Source: Phormidesmis priestleyi ULC007
GTDB taxonomy: Bacteria > Cyanobacteriota > Cyanobacteriia > Leptolyngbyales > Leptolyngbyaceae
Assembly (NCBI RefSeq): GCF_001895925.1
Contig: NZ_MPPI01000010.1
Span: 1 to 64,000 of the forward strand
Length of the DNA: 64,000 bases
Direction of reading: 5' to 3'
A program made the position numbers and the translations under genes. Within the stretch, counting starts at the first letter, position 1, and every line of letters begins with the position of its first letter. Under the pieces are notes generated by a model. That model did not search any database. It was not told the origin of the DNA and saw nothing but the letters and a program-made list of their open reading frames with translations. Positions 36,540-46,789 of the stretch are shown here, one piece after another.

Positions 36540-37301
36540 TCAAACTTCTAATTTCTTTTCTTCAGGTTCAGCCATTTTTTCTTTTTCAGAGGCTGCTAAT
36601 TTCTCGGCTCTCACTTCTTTAACTTCAACAGGATTGCGCTTAGAGAAACCCCAGACAAATATCAGCGCGACGGCTGTCACCATCACCCATTCGGGCGGCA
36701 CTAGACTATCGTTGATGACTCGCATTAGCAGACGCAATCCGACCAAGGCGACCGTAATGTAACCTGCGTCTTCTAGGTGAGTAAACTCGTCTAACCAGCG
36801 AATAAACAGACCCGCCATAAACCGCAGCGCAATGATCCCGATCGTGGCCCCAATCAAAATCAGCCAGGTTTCTTGAGAAACGGCGATCGCGGTCGTTACA
36901 CTATCTAGAGAGAACGCCAAATCTGTGAGTGCCAGAACGGGGATCGCTTGCCACAGCGAGGTGAACCGCGGCCCGTGGTGTTCGTCTCCATCGTCTGAGT
37001 CAGACGAGAAATATTGAAAGACTAACCACAGCAAGTAGATTGCCCCTGCCAACTCAAACTGCCAATATTTGCTCACCCAGGATGCCGTCAAAATTAAGCT
37101 CATCCGCAAAATGTAGGCAAACACTAAGCCAATGTTGAGGGCGCGCCGTTCAAGCTCAGGTTTTTCCAGCCCTTGCGCGATTGCAGCCAGGGCGATCGCG
37201 TTATCTGCCGACAGCACCGCTTCTAATGCCACTAAAACCAGCAGCAGCAAAAGAGTTTGAACATTAAAGGTGGCAGGGAAGTCTGAAAGTTGGTCTAGCA
37301 T
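36540..37301 (-). CDS. TerC-family membrane protein
   Basis: 253 residues, seven or more membrane helices, with the two acidic metal-site motifs ALEAVLSADNAIA near 28 and DLAFSLDSVTTAIA near 128. The C-terminal tail is charged and lysine/glutamate-rich. The family is linked to metal (manganese) export and tellurium resistance, and in phototrophs to thylakoid biogenesis. Start at ATG 37301 (MLDQLSDF), since the longer frame to 37331 adds non-conserved residues. Confidence 0.88.
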   Translation of the reverse strand: MLDQLSDFPATFNVQTLLLLLVLVALEAVLSADNAIALAAIAQGLEKPELERRALNIGLVFAYILRMSLILTASWVSKYWQFELAGAIYLLWLVFQYFSSDSDDGDEHHGPRFTSLWQAIPVLALTDLAFSLDSVTTAIAVSQETWLILIGATIGIIALRFMAGLFIRWLDEFTHLEDAGYITVALVGLRLLMRVINDSLVPPEWVMVTAVALIFVWGFSKRNPVEVKEVRAEKLAASEKEKMAEPEEKKLEV

Positions 37302-37540
37302 CAATGATTTCTGATTAAGCGTTACAAACAAGTCTTGACAAACTCAATCCTAATTTAAGAAAAAGCTTTGCTCATATATCAGCCTACCTTAACTAGGAGG
37401 TCTGAGTCATGCCACACACGCGAGACCTGAGTCTCATGATCCCCATTTTGTGTTGAATCTTGTAACAAAATCTTCCGAAAGCGGACGGTTTGATCGACAT
37501 TGAGGAACGATAACCCTGAGATTAAGGAGTTTCAAACTCA

Positions 37541-37636
37541 ATGCCTCTATCAGATACTCAAATTCTAGTTGCCCTTGTAGTGGCCCTCATTCCTGGCATT
37601 CTTGCCTTCCGGCTGTCTACCGAGTTGTATAAATAG
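37541..37636 (+). CDS. psaM: photosystem I reaction-centre subunit XII, PsaM
   Basis: 31 residues, one membrane helix ([18 protein letters not shown]) and the conserved end STELYK. AAGGAG is placed 10 bases before the ATG. It is too short for usual gene thresholds but unmistakable. It sits alone, with a hairpin directly after its stop. Confidence 0.95.
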   Translation: MPLSDTQILVALVVALIPGILAFRLSTELYK

Positions 37637-37637
37637 A

Positions 37638-37661
37638 TCTCCCTTGATCGCGGCAGGGAGA
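37638..37661 (+). terminator. psaM terminator
   Basis: TCTCCCT and AGGGAGA form a 7-bp stem around a 10-base loop, directly after the psaM stop, followed by CTGCTTTGT. Confidence 0.6.
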
Positions 37662-38039
37662 CTGCTTTGTCTGATCCCCGCAGTAATCAATGATTCTCTC
37701 GACAAGTTGAGTGATCGTTTTTTAAGATGCGGGGTACACTGACGAGGCAGTTTTCCGGCTAGTTCATTTGGGTTGCTGACTCAGACGAAATTATTGGGAA
37801 ACGCTGCTTAGTTCACACGTACTTCTTGATTTTGGCGCAGATATTTGCGATTTTGAGTTAACTCTGTCAGTAGAGTTATCGAAGCGTCAGTATCAAGCTC
37901 TCTAAAATGAGTTTTTAGTCTTCTGATCCGCTTAGTTTTTCAGTCTAGAAGCGCTCAATTTAGAATTAATCGCCAAAGGCAGCTACTTTTCCATTAAGAC
38001 TGTCAAAGTCTACCGTCTGCACCGCATCCCGTTGAACTC
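37662..38039. other. intergenic region upstream of the membrane/coiled-coil protein
   Basis: No coding frame or repeat recognised. It probably carries the promoter of the next gene, but I cannot place it. Confidence 0.4.
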
Positions 38040-38441
38040 ATGAACGCACTTCAATCGCCGACTAAGCCTCTTCAGCCTGTTAGAACGCCTCGATCGCAGC
38101 CTCGCTCAGGTCAACAAAAAAAACGTCAACATCATCGAACGATCGCGATTGAGACCTCAATCAAGTTGGGTGTAAATCTTGCCCTTTCGGGCGTGGCGAT
38201 CGCGGCGCTGGTTCAACTCTTGCCCTACAGCATGGCGCAGCACTCAAAGCTGCAAGAAATCAACGCTGAAGTCAAGGCGACAGAAAAACGAGTCGGTCAC
38301 GTCAAAGCAGAATTTAGTCGCTATTTTGATCCCCGGCAGGCAAAAGTCATTATGCAAGAGCAGACAAACCGCACTGACCCAAGTCAACGCCAAATCGTTT
38401 GGGGAGATGCAACGTCCGAGACGGCAGCACAGCTTCCCTAG
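38040..38441 (+). CDS. single-pass membrane protein with short coiled coil
   Basis: 133 residues: a basic, proline-rich cytoplasmic N-terminus, one membrane helix (about 45-66), then a short coiled coil (KLQEINAEVKATEKRVGHVK) and a conserved-looking SRYFDPRQAKVIMQEQ. The layout recalls FtsB/DivIC-like septation proteins, but the similarity is only architectural. Function unknown. Confidence 0.65.
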   Translation: MNALQSPTKPLQPVRTPRSQPRSGQQKKRQHHRTIAIETSIKLGVNLALSGVAIAALVQLLPYSMAQHSKLQEINAEVKATEKRVGHVKAEFSRYFDPRQAKVIMQEQTNRTDPSQRQIVWGDATSETAAQLP

Positions 38442-39055
38442 AACCGTAAATTACATAGGGGCACGGCAGTGCCATGCCCATTTGCAAGTAATCGATATTT
38501 TTCAATTCACAATCCTTGGAGAATTCTTGGGGGCTGATTCAAGGGTACGCTGGCAGAAATGTCCGATCGAACCTCTTTTCGGTTTTTACAAAAAGTGTAT
38601 CAACCTGTCAAGTTCGCTCCTATCATGCGGGGATCGCACTGAACTAATCCAAAAACTACATGATCGGCGTGGTTTTGTAGCAAGCGTAACCTAACGATCG
38701 CATCAAGACTGTTTAGAATATAATCTGAATTGTTTACTTAACGTTACAAAGTTACCTATGCGTTCGCAATTGGGCAAATTTAGTACGGCTCTGATTCGTT
38801 CATCCGATAAGCACAATCACTTAGGCATGATCATCAAAGTTCAGCAATTCTACGCGTTTACCTAGCTGAAACTTTAGGCAAGATGGTTGCATCAGCTAGA
38901 AAGTGTAACAATAACTTTACACGCCTCCAACAATCCTCAAGGATTTTGAAAAAACCGTCTCACCATCCGAGATTCTGGTTCCTGATTATGTAGTTAATAC
39001 GTACGCTACTCCTCTCCCCATTACGCACTTCAACAGAGTCGAGGAAACGATAGAC
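38442..39055. other. long intergenic region
   Basis: This begins with a palindromic repeat at 38457-38480 (GGGGCACGGCAGTGCC and on), related to 30193. A 35-codon frame at 38758-38865 (MRSQLGKFSTALIRSS) has no support and is only noted. The 3' part likely holds the promoter of the Mo-nitrogenase-C gene. Confidence 0.45.
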
Positions 39056-39430
39056 ATGAAATTGCAAGACACCCAACGCCGCATCGCTCTCGCAAGCTGG
39101 GTCAGCCCTTCACCCGCAGCAGAGCTTACCGATGCTGCCACGGCTACCCGGTCATCTCATGATTCACAAAAACCTAACCTACTCCGTCCACTTCGCAACG
39201 CGATCGATCGCGTTCAAGTCCGCAACCCTGACTTGGCTCACCGTCTTTGTAAGCTAATTCCGTCTCAGTGTCCCTTTGAGCGCGACGTTAAAGCCTTTGG
39301 AAAGACTTTGTTCCACATTCCGCCGATGTGCAAGCTTAACCCCGTCTATGACGAAGTGGTTGCGCTGCGATTTCGAGCGCTGTGCTATCTAGCAGATGAG
39401 TGCGGTGAAGACATTAGCTGCTATTGCTAA
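39056..39430 (+). CDS. Mo-dependent nitrogenase C-terminal family protein
   Basis: 124 residues with the domain found in cyanobacterial proteins named after the Mo-nitrogenase C-terminus: RNPDLAHRLCKLIPSQCPFE near 55, LFHIPPMCKLNP and RFRALCYLADECGEDI. Six Cys are conserved-looking in the C-terminal half. Despite the name it is not nitrogenase and occurs in non-fixing species. Its role is unknown. Confidence 0.85.
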   Translation: MKLQDTQRRIALASWVSPSPAAELTDAATATRSSHDSQKPNLLRPLRNAIDRVQVRNPDLAHRLCKLIPSQCPFERDVKAFGKTLFHIPPMCKLNPVYDEVVALRFRALCYLADECGEDISCYC

Positions 39431-39555
39431 TTCTTTCCACTTACCCTGAGAGAGATCTTACATCTCGGCTTCCAACTAGAGTAATTCTACTGGGTTGATC
39501 CCCAGGGTGGAACACTTCTTAAAAAAGCTTATCTTTACGATTTAATTGATAGAAA

Positions 39556-39587
39556 AGAGATGCCTGTGAAAGACATCTCTTTTTTTG
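39556..39587 (+). terminator. rho-independent terminator
   Basis: AGAGATG and CATCTCT pair around an 11-base loop, followed by seven T. It lies 125 bases after the Mo-nitrogenase-C gene. Confidence 0.8.
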
Positions 39588-39631
39588 TTAATGAAGCTGC
39601 GAATTCGACGACTTCGTTACCAGTCCATCGC

Positions 39632-39713
39632 GCCCCCTAAATCCCCCAATCTTGGGGGACTTCAAGCCAAAATTTCCGGTTCAAAGTCCCTCAGAATGGG
39701 GGATTTAGGGGGC
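39632..39713. repeat. MITE-like inverted repeat
   Basis: GCCCCCTAAATCCCCC at the left end is complemented by GGGGGATTTAGGGGGC at the right end, with further imperfect pairing inside (GGGGGACTT/AAAGTCCC). This is a familiar cyanobacterial non-autonomous repeat. A right-half copy with the same flank lies at 24788. Confidence 0.8.
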
Positions 39714-39756
39714 AGAAGTTGCTCTTGACGAAGCGAAAAAACTCGTCGAACTGACG

Positions 39757-40671
39757 CTATTGAAGCGCGATCGGAAACACCCAATCTCGATAGTCTGGCT
39801 CTAAGTTTTCAGTGATGGCGGTTAGTTTTGCTTTCAACCGATCGGTAATGGGATGGGTTTCAGGCATCGGGTAAGTTTCAATCTTTTTGACCGGAGTAAT
39901 TTTGGCAGCCGTGCCACTCAAGAAGACTTCATCGGCAATAAACAGTTCTGATTTGTCCACTGGTCTTTCTACAGTCTTGATCCCCAAGTTTCGAGCCAGC
40001 GTCAAAATGCTATCTCTGGTAATTCCTTCTAGAATGTCTTGCTCATAGCCTGGAGTGATCAACTCACCATTGCGGATTAGGAAAATATTCATTCCCGAAG
40101 CCTCGCTGACTTTGCTTTGAGTGTTGAGCAAGATCGCTTCATCAAAACCAGATTCAACGGCTTCAGTTTTGGCAAGAGATGACGTGATATAGGCACCGCT
40201 AATTTTTCCTCTCAACGGTAAGCTGCGATCTTCTTGGCGACACCATGAACTGATGCGACAGGTCACGCCATCTGCTGACAAATAGTCACCTAGCTCCAGC
40301 CCATAGACGAAGAAATCTTTTTCAATATTGTGGAGTCGAGGCGCGATGCCCAAGCCAGACGTGTAGACAAACGGACGAATATAAAACGATTGATCGGGCT
40401 TGTTTTTCCGAACAAACTCAGTAATGATCGCTTGAATTTTATCGGCAGGTAACTCGTAGTTAATCAGCTTGGCACTGTTGCTCAGTCGCTGACAGTGACG
40501 ATCGAGCCGAAACAACAAAATCTGATTGGCGTTCTTAGGGTCGGGAATGCCTCGCAGCCCGCCAAAAGCTCCGGTGCCATAATGAAGGGCGTGAGTCGCG
40601 ATCGAAAGATTTGCCTCAGCAAACGGGACAAACTGATTTTTGAAATAAGCGATCGGCAGAAAGTTGTGCAT
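39757..40671 (-). CDS. ilvE: branched-chain amino acid aminotransferase
   Basis: 304 residues of the class IV aminotransferase family. It has an N-terminal THALHYGTGAFGG, the PLP lysine in SSLAKTEAVESG near 167, EASGMNIFLI near 194 and FLSGTAAKITPV near 254. It makes leucine, isoleucine and valine from their keto acids. Confidence 0.94.
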   Translation of the reverse strand: MHNFLPIAYFKNQFVPFAEANLSIATHALHYGTGAFGGLRGIPDPKNANQILLFRLDRHCQRLSNSAKLINYELPADKIQAIITEFVRKNKPDQSFYIRPFVYTSGLGIAPRLHNIEKDFFVYGLELGDYLSADGVTCRISSWCRQEDRSLPLRGKISGAYITSSLAKTEAVESGFDEAILLNTQSKVSEASGMNIFLIRNGELITPGYEQDILEGITRDSILTLARNLGIKTVERPVDKSELFIADEVFLSGTAAKITPVKKIETYPMPETHPITDRLKAKLTAITENLEPDYRDWVFPIALQ

Positions 40672-40824
40672 AGCAGCAGTTGAAGAGAATTGAACGAGGA
40701 AAACTTTTCGCCATCAGGCACCGTCAACCAGATTCCTGTTAACGAAACCCGATGACCTGCGATCATTCACCATTGACACGCGCAGCATTTACTGATGATA
40801 ATGGGAGTTTGTTGAAAACTCTAG

Positions 40825-42180
<1,356 letters not shown>

Positions 42181-42249
42181 AAGAATTTTGGATTGAGACT
42201 GCTTGAAATCCAAAGTCCAAAGTTCATCTCTCACATTCCCAAGGTCATT

Positions 42250-42846
42250 ATGCAAATCACGATCGACTGTCATAAACGCGCTGCCGGAAGTAAGCCCAAT
42301 GCCCTGCGCCGCTCAGGACAAATTCCGGCCGTACTCTATGGTCACAAAGGCAACGAATCCCTTGAGTTAACCATTGACGCTAAAAAGGCTGAATTTTTGG
42401 TGCGCGATGCCTCGGTTAACAATACGCTGATCAATGTCAACATCCCTGAACTGCCCTGGACGGGTAAAGCGCTGCTGCGCGAGATTCAGTCACACCCCTG
42501 GAAGCGTTACCTCTATCACCTCAGCTTTTTCTCAGTGTCGGCTGAGAGTGTTCTTGAAATCACGGTGCCTCTATACTTTGTGGGCGAAGCCTATGGGGTC
42601 AAGCAAGAGAGCGGCGTGATGGAAACCGAACTCACAGAATTAGAGGTGAGATGTCTGCCCGATCGCATTCCTCAAAGCATTGAAATTGATGTAACAGCCC
42701 TCAAAGTTGGCGATGCTCTGCACGTTCACGAGTTGCCTTTGCCTGAAGGCGTTACGGCTCAAGGTGAAGCCAGTCGAGTGGTCGTGATGATTTCGGCGAC
42801 CCGTGCTGGAACTGGCGACGACGAAGCAGCCGCCGCTGTCGTATAA
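42250..42846 (+). CDS. rplY: 50S ribosomal protein L25 / Ctc
   Basis: 198 residues: an N-terminal L25 RNA-binding domain (RAAGSKPNALRRSGQIPAVL) and the C-terminal TL5/Ctc beta domain (about 95-185). It binds 5S rRNA. ATG at 42250 begins the conserved fold. A strong terminator follows the gene. Confidence 0.94.
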   Translation: MQITIDCHKRAAGSKPNALRRSGQIPAVLYGHKGNESLELTIDAKKAEFLVRDASVNNTLINVNIPELPWTGKALLREIQSHPWKRYLYHLSFFSVSAESVLEITVPLYFVGEAYGVKQESGVMETELTELEVRCLPDRIPQSIEIDVTALKVGDALHVHELPLPEGVTAQGEASRVVVMISATRAGTGDDEAAAAVV

Positions 42847-42880
42847 GCGCGGTTCACGTCAACTTAAGGTGTATATAGAA

Positions 42881-42909
42881 CCAGGGAGCAACCATTCCCT
42901 GGCTTTTTT
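42881..42909 (+). terminator. rho-independent terminator of rplY
   Basis: CCAGGGA and TCCCTGG pair around an 8-base loop, followed by CTTTTTTAT. Confidence 0.85.
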
Positions 42910-42930
42910 ATAATTGTCTAAAAGCGAACT

Positions 42931-44457
42931 ATGACCCAAACGACCCTACCCCCTTTAATTCAGCAAATGCTGCGATCGGAGTTTTATCCGCATCCGGTGA
43001 CGGAGCCGATCGAACTGATTCAAACCCACGTCTCTTATGTGTTGCTCACGGGTGAGGTGGTCTATAAACTCAAAAAACCAGTCAACTTCGGCTTTCTAGA
43101 TTTCTCGACGTTAGAGAAACGGGAGCATTTTTGTCATGAAGAGTTGCGTCTCAATCAACGAGGAGCCGCCGAACTTTATTTAGGCGTTGAGCCGATCACA
43201 CAGACCGGAGAAACCTTTCAGCTTGGCGGCACCGGGGAACCTGTCGAGTATGTTGTCAAGATGTGTCAGTTTCCTCAAGAGACGTTGCTAAGTGCAATGT
43301 TCGATCGCGGCGAACTCACCGAACAACATCTAGAAGATCTGGCACGAGAATTAGCAGCGTTCCATTTAAAGGCACCGACCAGCGATTACATTCTCAAGTT
43401 TGGAGAAGTCTCGCAAATTCGACAAGCGATCGACGAAAACTATGATCAAACCGTGGGTTATGTTGGACGATCGCAAACCCAAGTCCAATTTGATGAGACT
43501 CGCGCCTACACAGACAAACTATTTGCTGAACAATCAGAACTTTTTGTCAATCGAGTTCAAAATAAATGGATTCGCGAATGTCACGGCGACGTTCACTTGA
43601 GAAATATCTGCTTTTGGCACGACAAAATCTTGCTGTTTGACTGCATCGAGTTTAATGAGCCGTTTCGCTTTGTCGATGTGATGTTCGATGTTGCCTACAT
43701 CGTGATGGATTTAGATGCCCGGAATCGTCCTGATTTGAGTAATTTATTTCTCAACGCTTATCTTGAGCAAACGGGCGACTGGGAAGGCTTACAGGTGTTG
43801 CCGCTCTACCTCAGTCGTCAATCTTATGTTCGTGCCAAGGTAACTTCTTTCTTATTAGACGACCCGGCAATTGCAGAATCGGTGAAGCAGGAAGCCAGCG
43901 AAACGGCATCTCGCTACTATCGTTTGGCGTGGGAATACACTCGTCATAAATCGGGACGATTGGTGATGATGTCGGGTTTGTCGGGGTCTGGCAAAAGTAC
44001 CGTAGCCCGGCAGTTAGCTCGTCAGACTGGAGCGATTCACCTGCGATCGGATGCCATTCGCAAACATCTCGGCGGCGTTGCGCTAGATGCCAAAGGAGAA
44101 GCCGATCTCTACAGCCTAGAAATGACTGAGAAGACTTACGATCGTCTCCTCAATCTCGGCATTACGCTGGCATCGCAAGGTTACACCGTGATTTTGGATG
44201 CTAAGTACGATCGTCAAGCGCTGCGATCGCCCGTCGTTGCTCAATCCGCTGCTCACCAGATTCCGCTAGAAATCTTCTATTGTGATGCGCCTCTGTCGGT
44301 GTTGAGCGATCGCGTGCAGCAGCGTCAAGGCGATATCTCAGATGCGACGACTGATTTGCTCAAAACCCAACAGATGGAGCCGTTTACCGAAACCGAAAAA
44401 CCTTACCTCAAGATGCTAGACACCACTCAAAACTTAGAAGAACAATTACCAAAATAG
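42931..44457 (+). CDS. aminoglycoside-phosphotransferase-like domain fused to a P-loop kinase
   Basis: 508 residues. The N-terminal half is an APH-like fold with the catalytic loop CHGDVHLRNI near 218 and metal-binding DCIEFN. The C-terminal part is an AAA/gluconate-kinase-like P-loop domain (GLSGSGKSTVARQ near 349). The fusion is widespread in bacteria with unknown substrate. Both active sites look intact. Confidence 0.85.
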   Translation: MTQTTLPPLIQQMLRSEFYPHPVTEPIELIQTHVSYVLLTGEVVYKLKKPVNFGFLDFSTLEKREHFCHEELRLNQRGAAELYLGVEPITQTGETFQLGGTGEPVEYVVKMCQFPQETLLSAMFDRGELTEQHLEDLARELAAFHLKAPTSDYILKFGEVSQIRQAIDENYDQTVGYVGRSQTQVQFDETRAYTDKLFAEQSELFVNRVQNKWIRECHGDVHLRNICFWHDKILLFDCIEFNEPFRFVDVMFDVAYIVMDLDARNRPDLSNLFLNAYLEQTGDWEGLQVLPLYLSRQSYVRAKVTSFLLDDPAIAESVKQEASETASRYYRLAWEYTRHKSGRLVMMSGLSGSGKSTVARQLARQTGAIHLRSDAIRKHLGGVALDAKGEADLYSLEMTEKTYDRLLNLGITLASQGYTVILDAKYDRQALRSPVVAQSAAHQIPLEIFYCDAPLSVLSDRVQQRQGDISDATTDLLKTQQMEPFTETEKPYLKMLDTTQNLEEQLPK

Positions 44458-44463
44458 TCATAG

Positions 44464-44516
44464 GTCATTCGTCATCAAACCTCTTCTCTAAAAGCGATTC
44501 AAAAATGACGAATGAC
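44464..44516. repeat. inverted repeat GTCATTCGTCAT
   Basis: GTCATTCGTCAT and ATGACGAATGAC pair over 12 bp around a 29-base loop. A third partial copy GACGAATGA follows. It may act as a terminator for the kinase gene or be a small repeat. Confidence 0.6.
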
Positions 44517-44565
44517 TGACGACGAATGAGGTATCCTTTGTAGTGACTATTTAAGGGTCGAGACC

Positions 44566-44898
44566 GTGCGAAGACAACCAATCTCAAAAGGATTTTCGAC
44601 AGGACTGAAAATCTGGCTGCTGTTCTTAATCAGTCTGTTTGGGATGGGCTACTCTGCGCCCTTAAGTATTTTTTTAGGCGCGATCGGTGGTCTGGCAAGC
44701 GGCTTAATTGTCGATTGGTGGGTGTCAAAAGAGATTGAGCCAGAGCAAAAAGAAGCTGCCGAAGATGGACTCGCCGAAGAAACGAAAGTCCGTAAAAAAC
44801 GCAGTCAATACTCTAGCCTCAAACAGCGAAGTAAAAAGCGCAAACAGCAGCAAGAAGGCACCACAAATTGGTGGCAGCAGCTTCGTAGGCGATCGTAA
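44566..44898 (+). CDS. small membrane protein with basic tail
   Basis: 110 residues, GTG start. Two adjacent hydrophobic stretches (IWLLFLISLFGMGYSAPLSI and an AIGGLASGLIVDWW stretch), then a highly charged lysine/arginine/glutamine-rich C-terminus. No family recognised; small proteins of this form are common in cyanobacteria. Confidence 0.6.
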   Translation: MRRQPISKGFSTGLKIWLLFLISLFGMGYSAPLSIFLGAIGGLASGLIVDWWVSKEIEPEQKEAAEDGLAEETKVRKKRSQYSSLKQRSKKRKQQQEGTTNWWQQLRRRS

Positions 44899-44909
44899 TT
44901 CAGGTTGCC

Positions 44910-45998
44910 TTATTGGACTTCGCCGCACTGTCCGCGCTGTCGTAACAGGTGATCGCACAAGACAAGCGCCATCATTGCCTCAACCATCGGCACCGCCCTC
45001 GGCAATACACAAGGATCATGACGACCCTTAGCGGCTAACGTCACTTCTTCGCCTGCGTTGGTGACGGTGCGCTGCTCTTTGCGAATCGTTGCGGTGGGCT
45101 TGAAGGCAACCCGAATCAGAATATTTTCTCCATTTGAGATGCCGCCCTGCACGCCGCCCGATCGATTAGTGACGGTGCGAATCTCGCCATTTTCGGTATG
45201 AAACTCGTCGTTGTGTTCACTGCCAGTCATCACCGTACCCGCAAAGCCAGAGCCAATCTCAAAGCCTTTGGTCGCGGGGAGTGACATCATCGCTTTGGCG
45301 AGGTCTGCTTCTAGCTTGTCAAACACTGGCTCACCTAGTCCTCTCGGAACTTGTCGCGCCACACATTCGACCACGCCTCCGATCGAGTCTCCCTGATTGC
45401 GAACCTGCTCGATCAAGTCCACCATTTGCTCGGCGCAATCTGAGTCGGGACAGCGCACAATGTTGCTCTCAACGTCTTCTAGCGTCACCGTGTTGGAATC
45501 GATCACGCCTTCTAAATCTTTAATGCGCTTCACGTAAGCGATGATTTCAACACCCGCAATCTCGCGCAGAATTTTTTTAGCGATCGCGCCTGCTGCCACT
45601 CGCCCGATCGTTTCTCGCGCCGATGAGCGTCCGCCGCCCTGCCAGTTGCGAATGCCATACTTTGCGTCATAAGTCGCATCGGCGTGAGAAGGACGATATT
45701 TGACCGCCATCTCGTCATAGTCTTGCGATCGCTGGTCTTGATTGCGAACGAGAATCGCGATCGGCGTTCCTAGAGTTTTGCCCTCAAACACGCCAGACAA
45801 AATCTCGCAGCGATCGGCTTCATTGCGAGGAGTCGTAATTTTGCTTTGCCCCGGTCTTCGTCGATCTAACTCAAACTGAATCTCGTCTGCTGAAATCTCA
45901 ATTTTGGGTGGGCACCCGTCGATCACCACGCCTACGCCACCGCCGTGAGATTCGCCAAACGTAGAGATGCGGAACAAATGACCAAAATTGCTGCCCAT
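44910..45998 (-). CDS. aroC: chorismate synthase
   Basis: 362 residues: [20 protein letters not shown] at the start, conserved [16 protein letters not shown] near 130 and [17 protein letters not shown] at the end. Last step of the shikimate pathway. ATG at 45998 is chosen over 46058 because the family begins here. Confidence 0.96.
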   Translation of the reverse strand: MGSNFGHLFRISTFGESHGGGVGVVIDGCPPKIEISADEIQFELDRRRPGQSKITTPRNEADRCEILSGVFEGKTLGTPIAILVRNQDQRSQDYDEMAVKYRPSHADATYDAKYGIRNWQGGGRSSARETIGRVAAGAIAKKILREIAGVEIIAYVKRIKDLEGVIDSNTVTLEDVESNIVRCPDSDCAEQMVDLIEQVRNQGDSIGGVVECVARQVPRGLGEPVFDKLEADLAKAMMSLPATKGFEIGSGFAGTVMTGSEHNDEFHTENGEIRTVTNRSGGVQGGISNGENILIRVAFKPTATIRKEQRTVTNAGEEVTLAAKGRHDPCVLPRAVPMVEAMMALVLCDHLLRQRGQCGEVQ

Positions 45999-46042
45999 GA
46001 TGGTTTTTGAGGACGATGGTGTCGATCGTACCTGAAAAGGTG

Positions 46043-46074
46043 AATAGGGAGTCAGCAATTGCTAACTCCCTATT
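46043..46074 (-). terminator. terminator-like hairpin after tRNA-Lys
   Basis: AATAGGGAGT and ACTCCCTATT form a perfect 10-bp stem 4 bases beyond the tRNA 3' end. The following T run on the minus strand is weak. Confidence 0.65.
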
Positions 46075-46078
46075 TTAT

Positions 46079-46149
46079 GGGTTGCCCGGGATTCGAACCC
46101 GGGACCAGTCGGTTAAAAGCCGAATGCTCTACCACTGAGCTAGCAACCC
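46079..46149 (-). tRNA. tRNA-Lys (anticodon TTT)
   Basis: 71 bases forming a full cloverleaf: acceptor GGGTTGC/GCAACCC, D arm GCTC...GAGC, anticodon loop CTTTTAA, T arm CCGGG-TTCGAAT-CCCGG. The first anticodon-stem pair is a T-C mismatch. CCA is not encoded. Confidence 0.95.
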
Positions 46150-46242
46150 TTGTTTGCGCGTTTTGAACGTGCGATTGCAAATATAGCACGAATTCGAGGG
46201 AAGTTTGCAACTTACTTAATGCTTTCTCCGGGGCGATCGCAT

Positions 46243-46314
46243 TTAACCCTCAATTTTGGCGATCGGGTCTGACATGATATTGGTATCGAGAACAAATGAC
46301 CGTTCAAGACTCAT
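46243..46314 (-). pseudogene. truncated PIN-domain (VapC-like) toxin
   Basis: Only 23 residues remain: MSLERSFVLDTNIMSDPIAK, then a stop. VLDTNIMS is the typical first motif of VapC ribonucleases, with the first catalytic Asp. The start overlaps the antitoxin end by 11 bases, as in functional pairs. The other PIN motifs are absent, so the toxin is dead. Confidence 0.65.
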
Positions 46315-46438
46315 TGAGGATAGACTCCAGAATCTCCGGCGTTAAGCCTCTAGCTCTGGCTCTGTCGCTGATTTCATCCATCAATTCTCGAAGAAAAGCC
46401 ACATCTTTATCCATTGGAGAATTATCTGTAGTATTCAT
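46304..46438 (-). CDS. VapB-like antitoxin
   Basis: 44 residues, charged and helical (DVAFLRELMDEISDRARARG, then LTPEILESILNES). The closing LTPEILESIL and the coupling to a VapC start are typical of cyanobacterial antitoxins. It survives without a full toxin. Confidence 0.55.
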   Translation of the reverse strand: MNTTDNSPMDKDVAFLRELMDEISDRARARGLTPEILESILNES

Positions 46439-46789
46439 TGCCTACTTCGCAATTTCTAAGGTTTGATGTCTATTGCAGAGCAACCAAACAAGCACCTTTT
46501 AGCTGGAACAAATCGGAGAATTTGGACGATCGTAAGCCATGCCCTGTGATTCCCGCCCTCAAAGCCCGATTTCCTGACTCTGCGATCGACGATGATGATG
46601 TTGAATTTTGACGGTGTAGTGCTGGAACACAGTGGATACTCTATCTGGAGTAGCGGTTCACGCAAGTCCGGCAATCCACACCACATATATTCCTTCACAC
46701 TGTTGCACTTTCTTGCAATAGTGCTAGTGTTCTATATGACGTGAGCGCGAACCTCGCAGAAACGTAAATTTTTAACACAAGTGATCGCG
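46439..46789. other. gene-free stretch upstream of the Pycsar pair
   Basis: An 80-codon frame on the minus strand has no protein features. The 3' end must hold the promoter of the cyclase, which I cannot place with confidence. Confidence 0.45.

Noticed and set aside
37302-37540. Possible manganese (yybP-ykoY) riboswitch before the TerC gene
   Set aside because: There is a palindrome AGGTCT...AGACCT near 37397, but I do not see the conserved riboswitch core, and orientation is uncertain.
46079-46438. Integration of an island at the tRNA-Lys 3' end
   Set aside because: The accessory genes lie on the 5' side of the tRNA and no direct repeat of the tRNA 3' end was found.
46456-46698. 80-codon minus-strand frame upstream of Pycsar
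   Set aside because: No protein features; likely promoter or decayed DNA.
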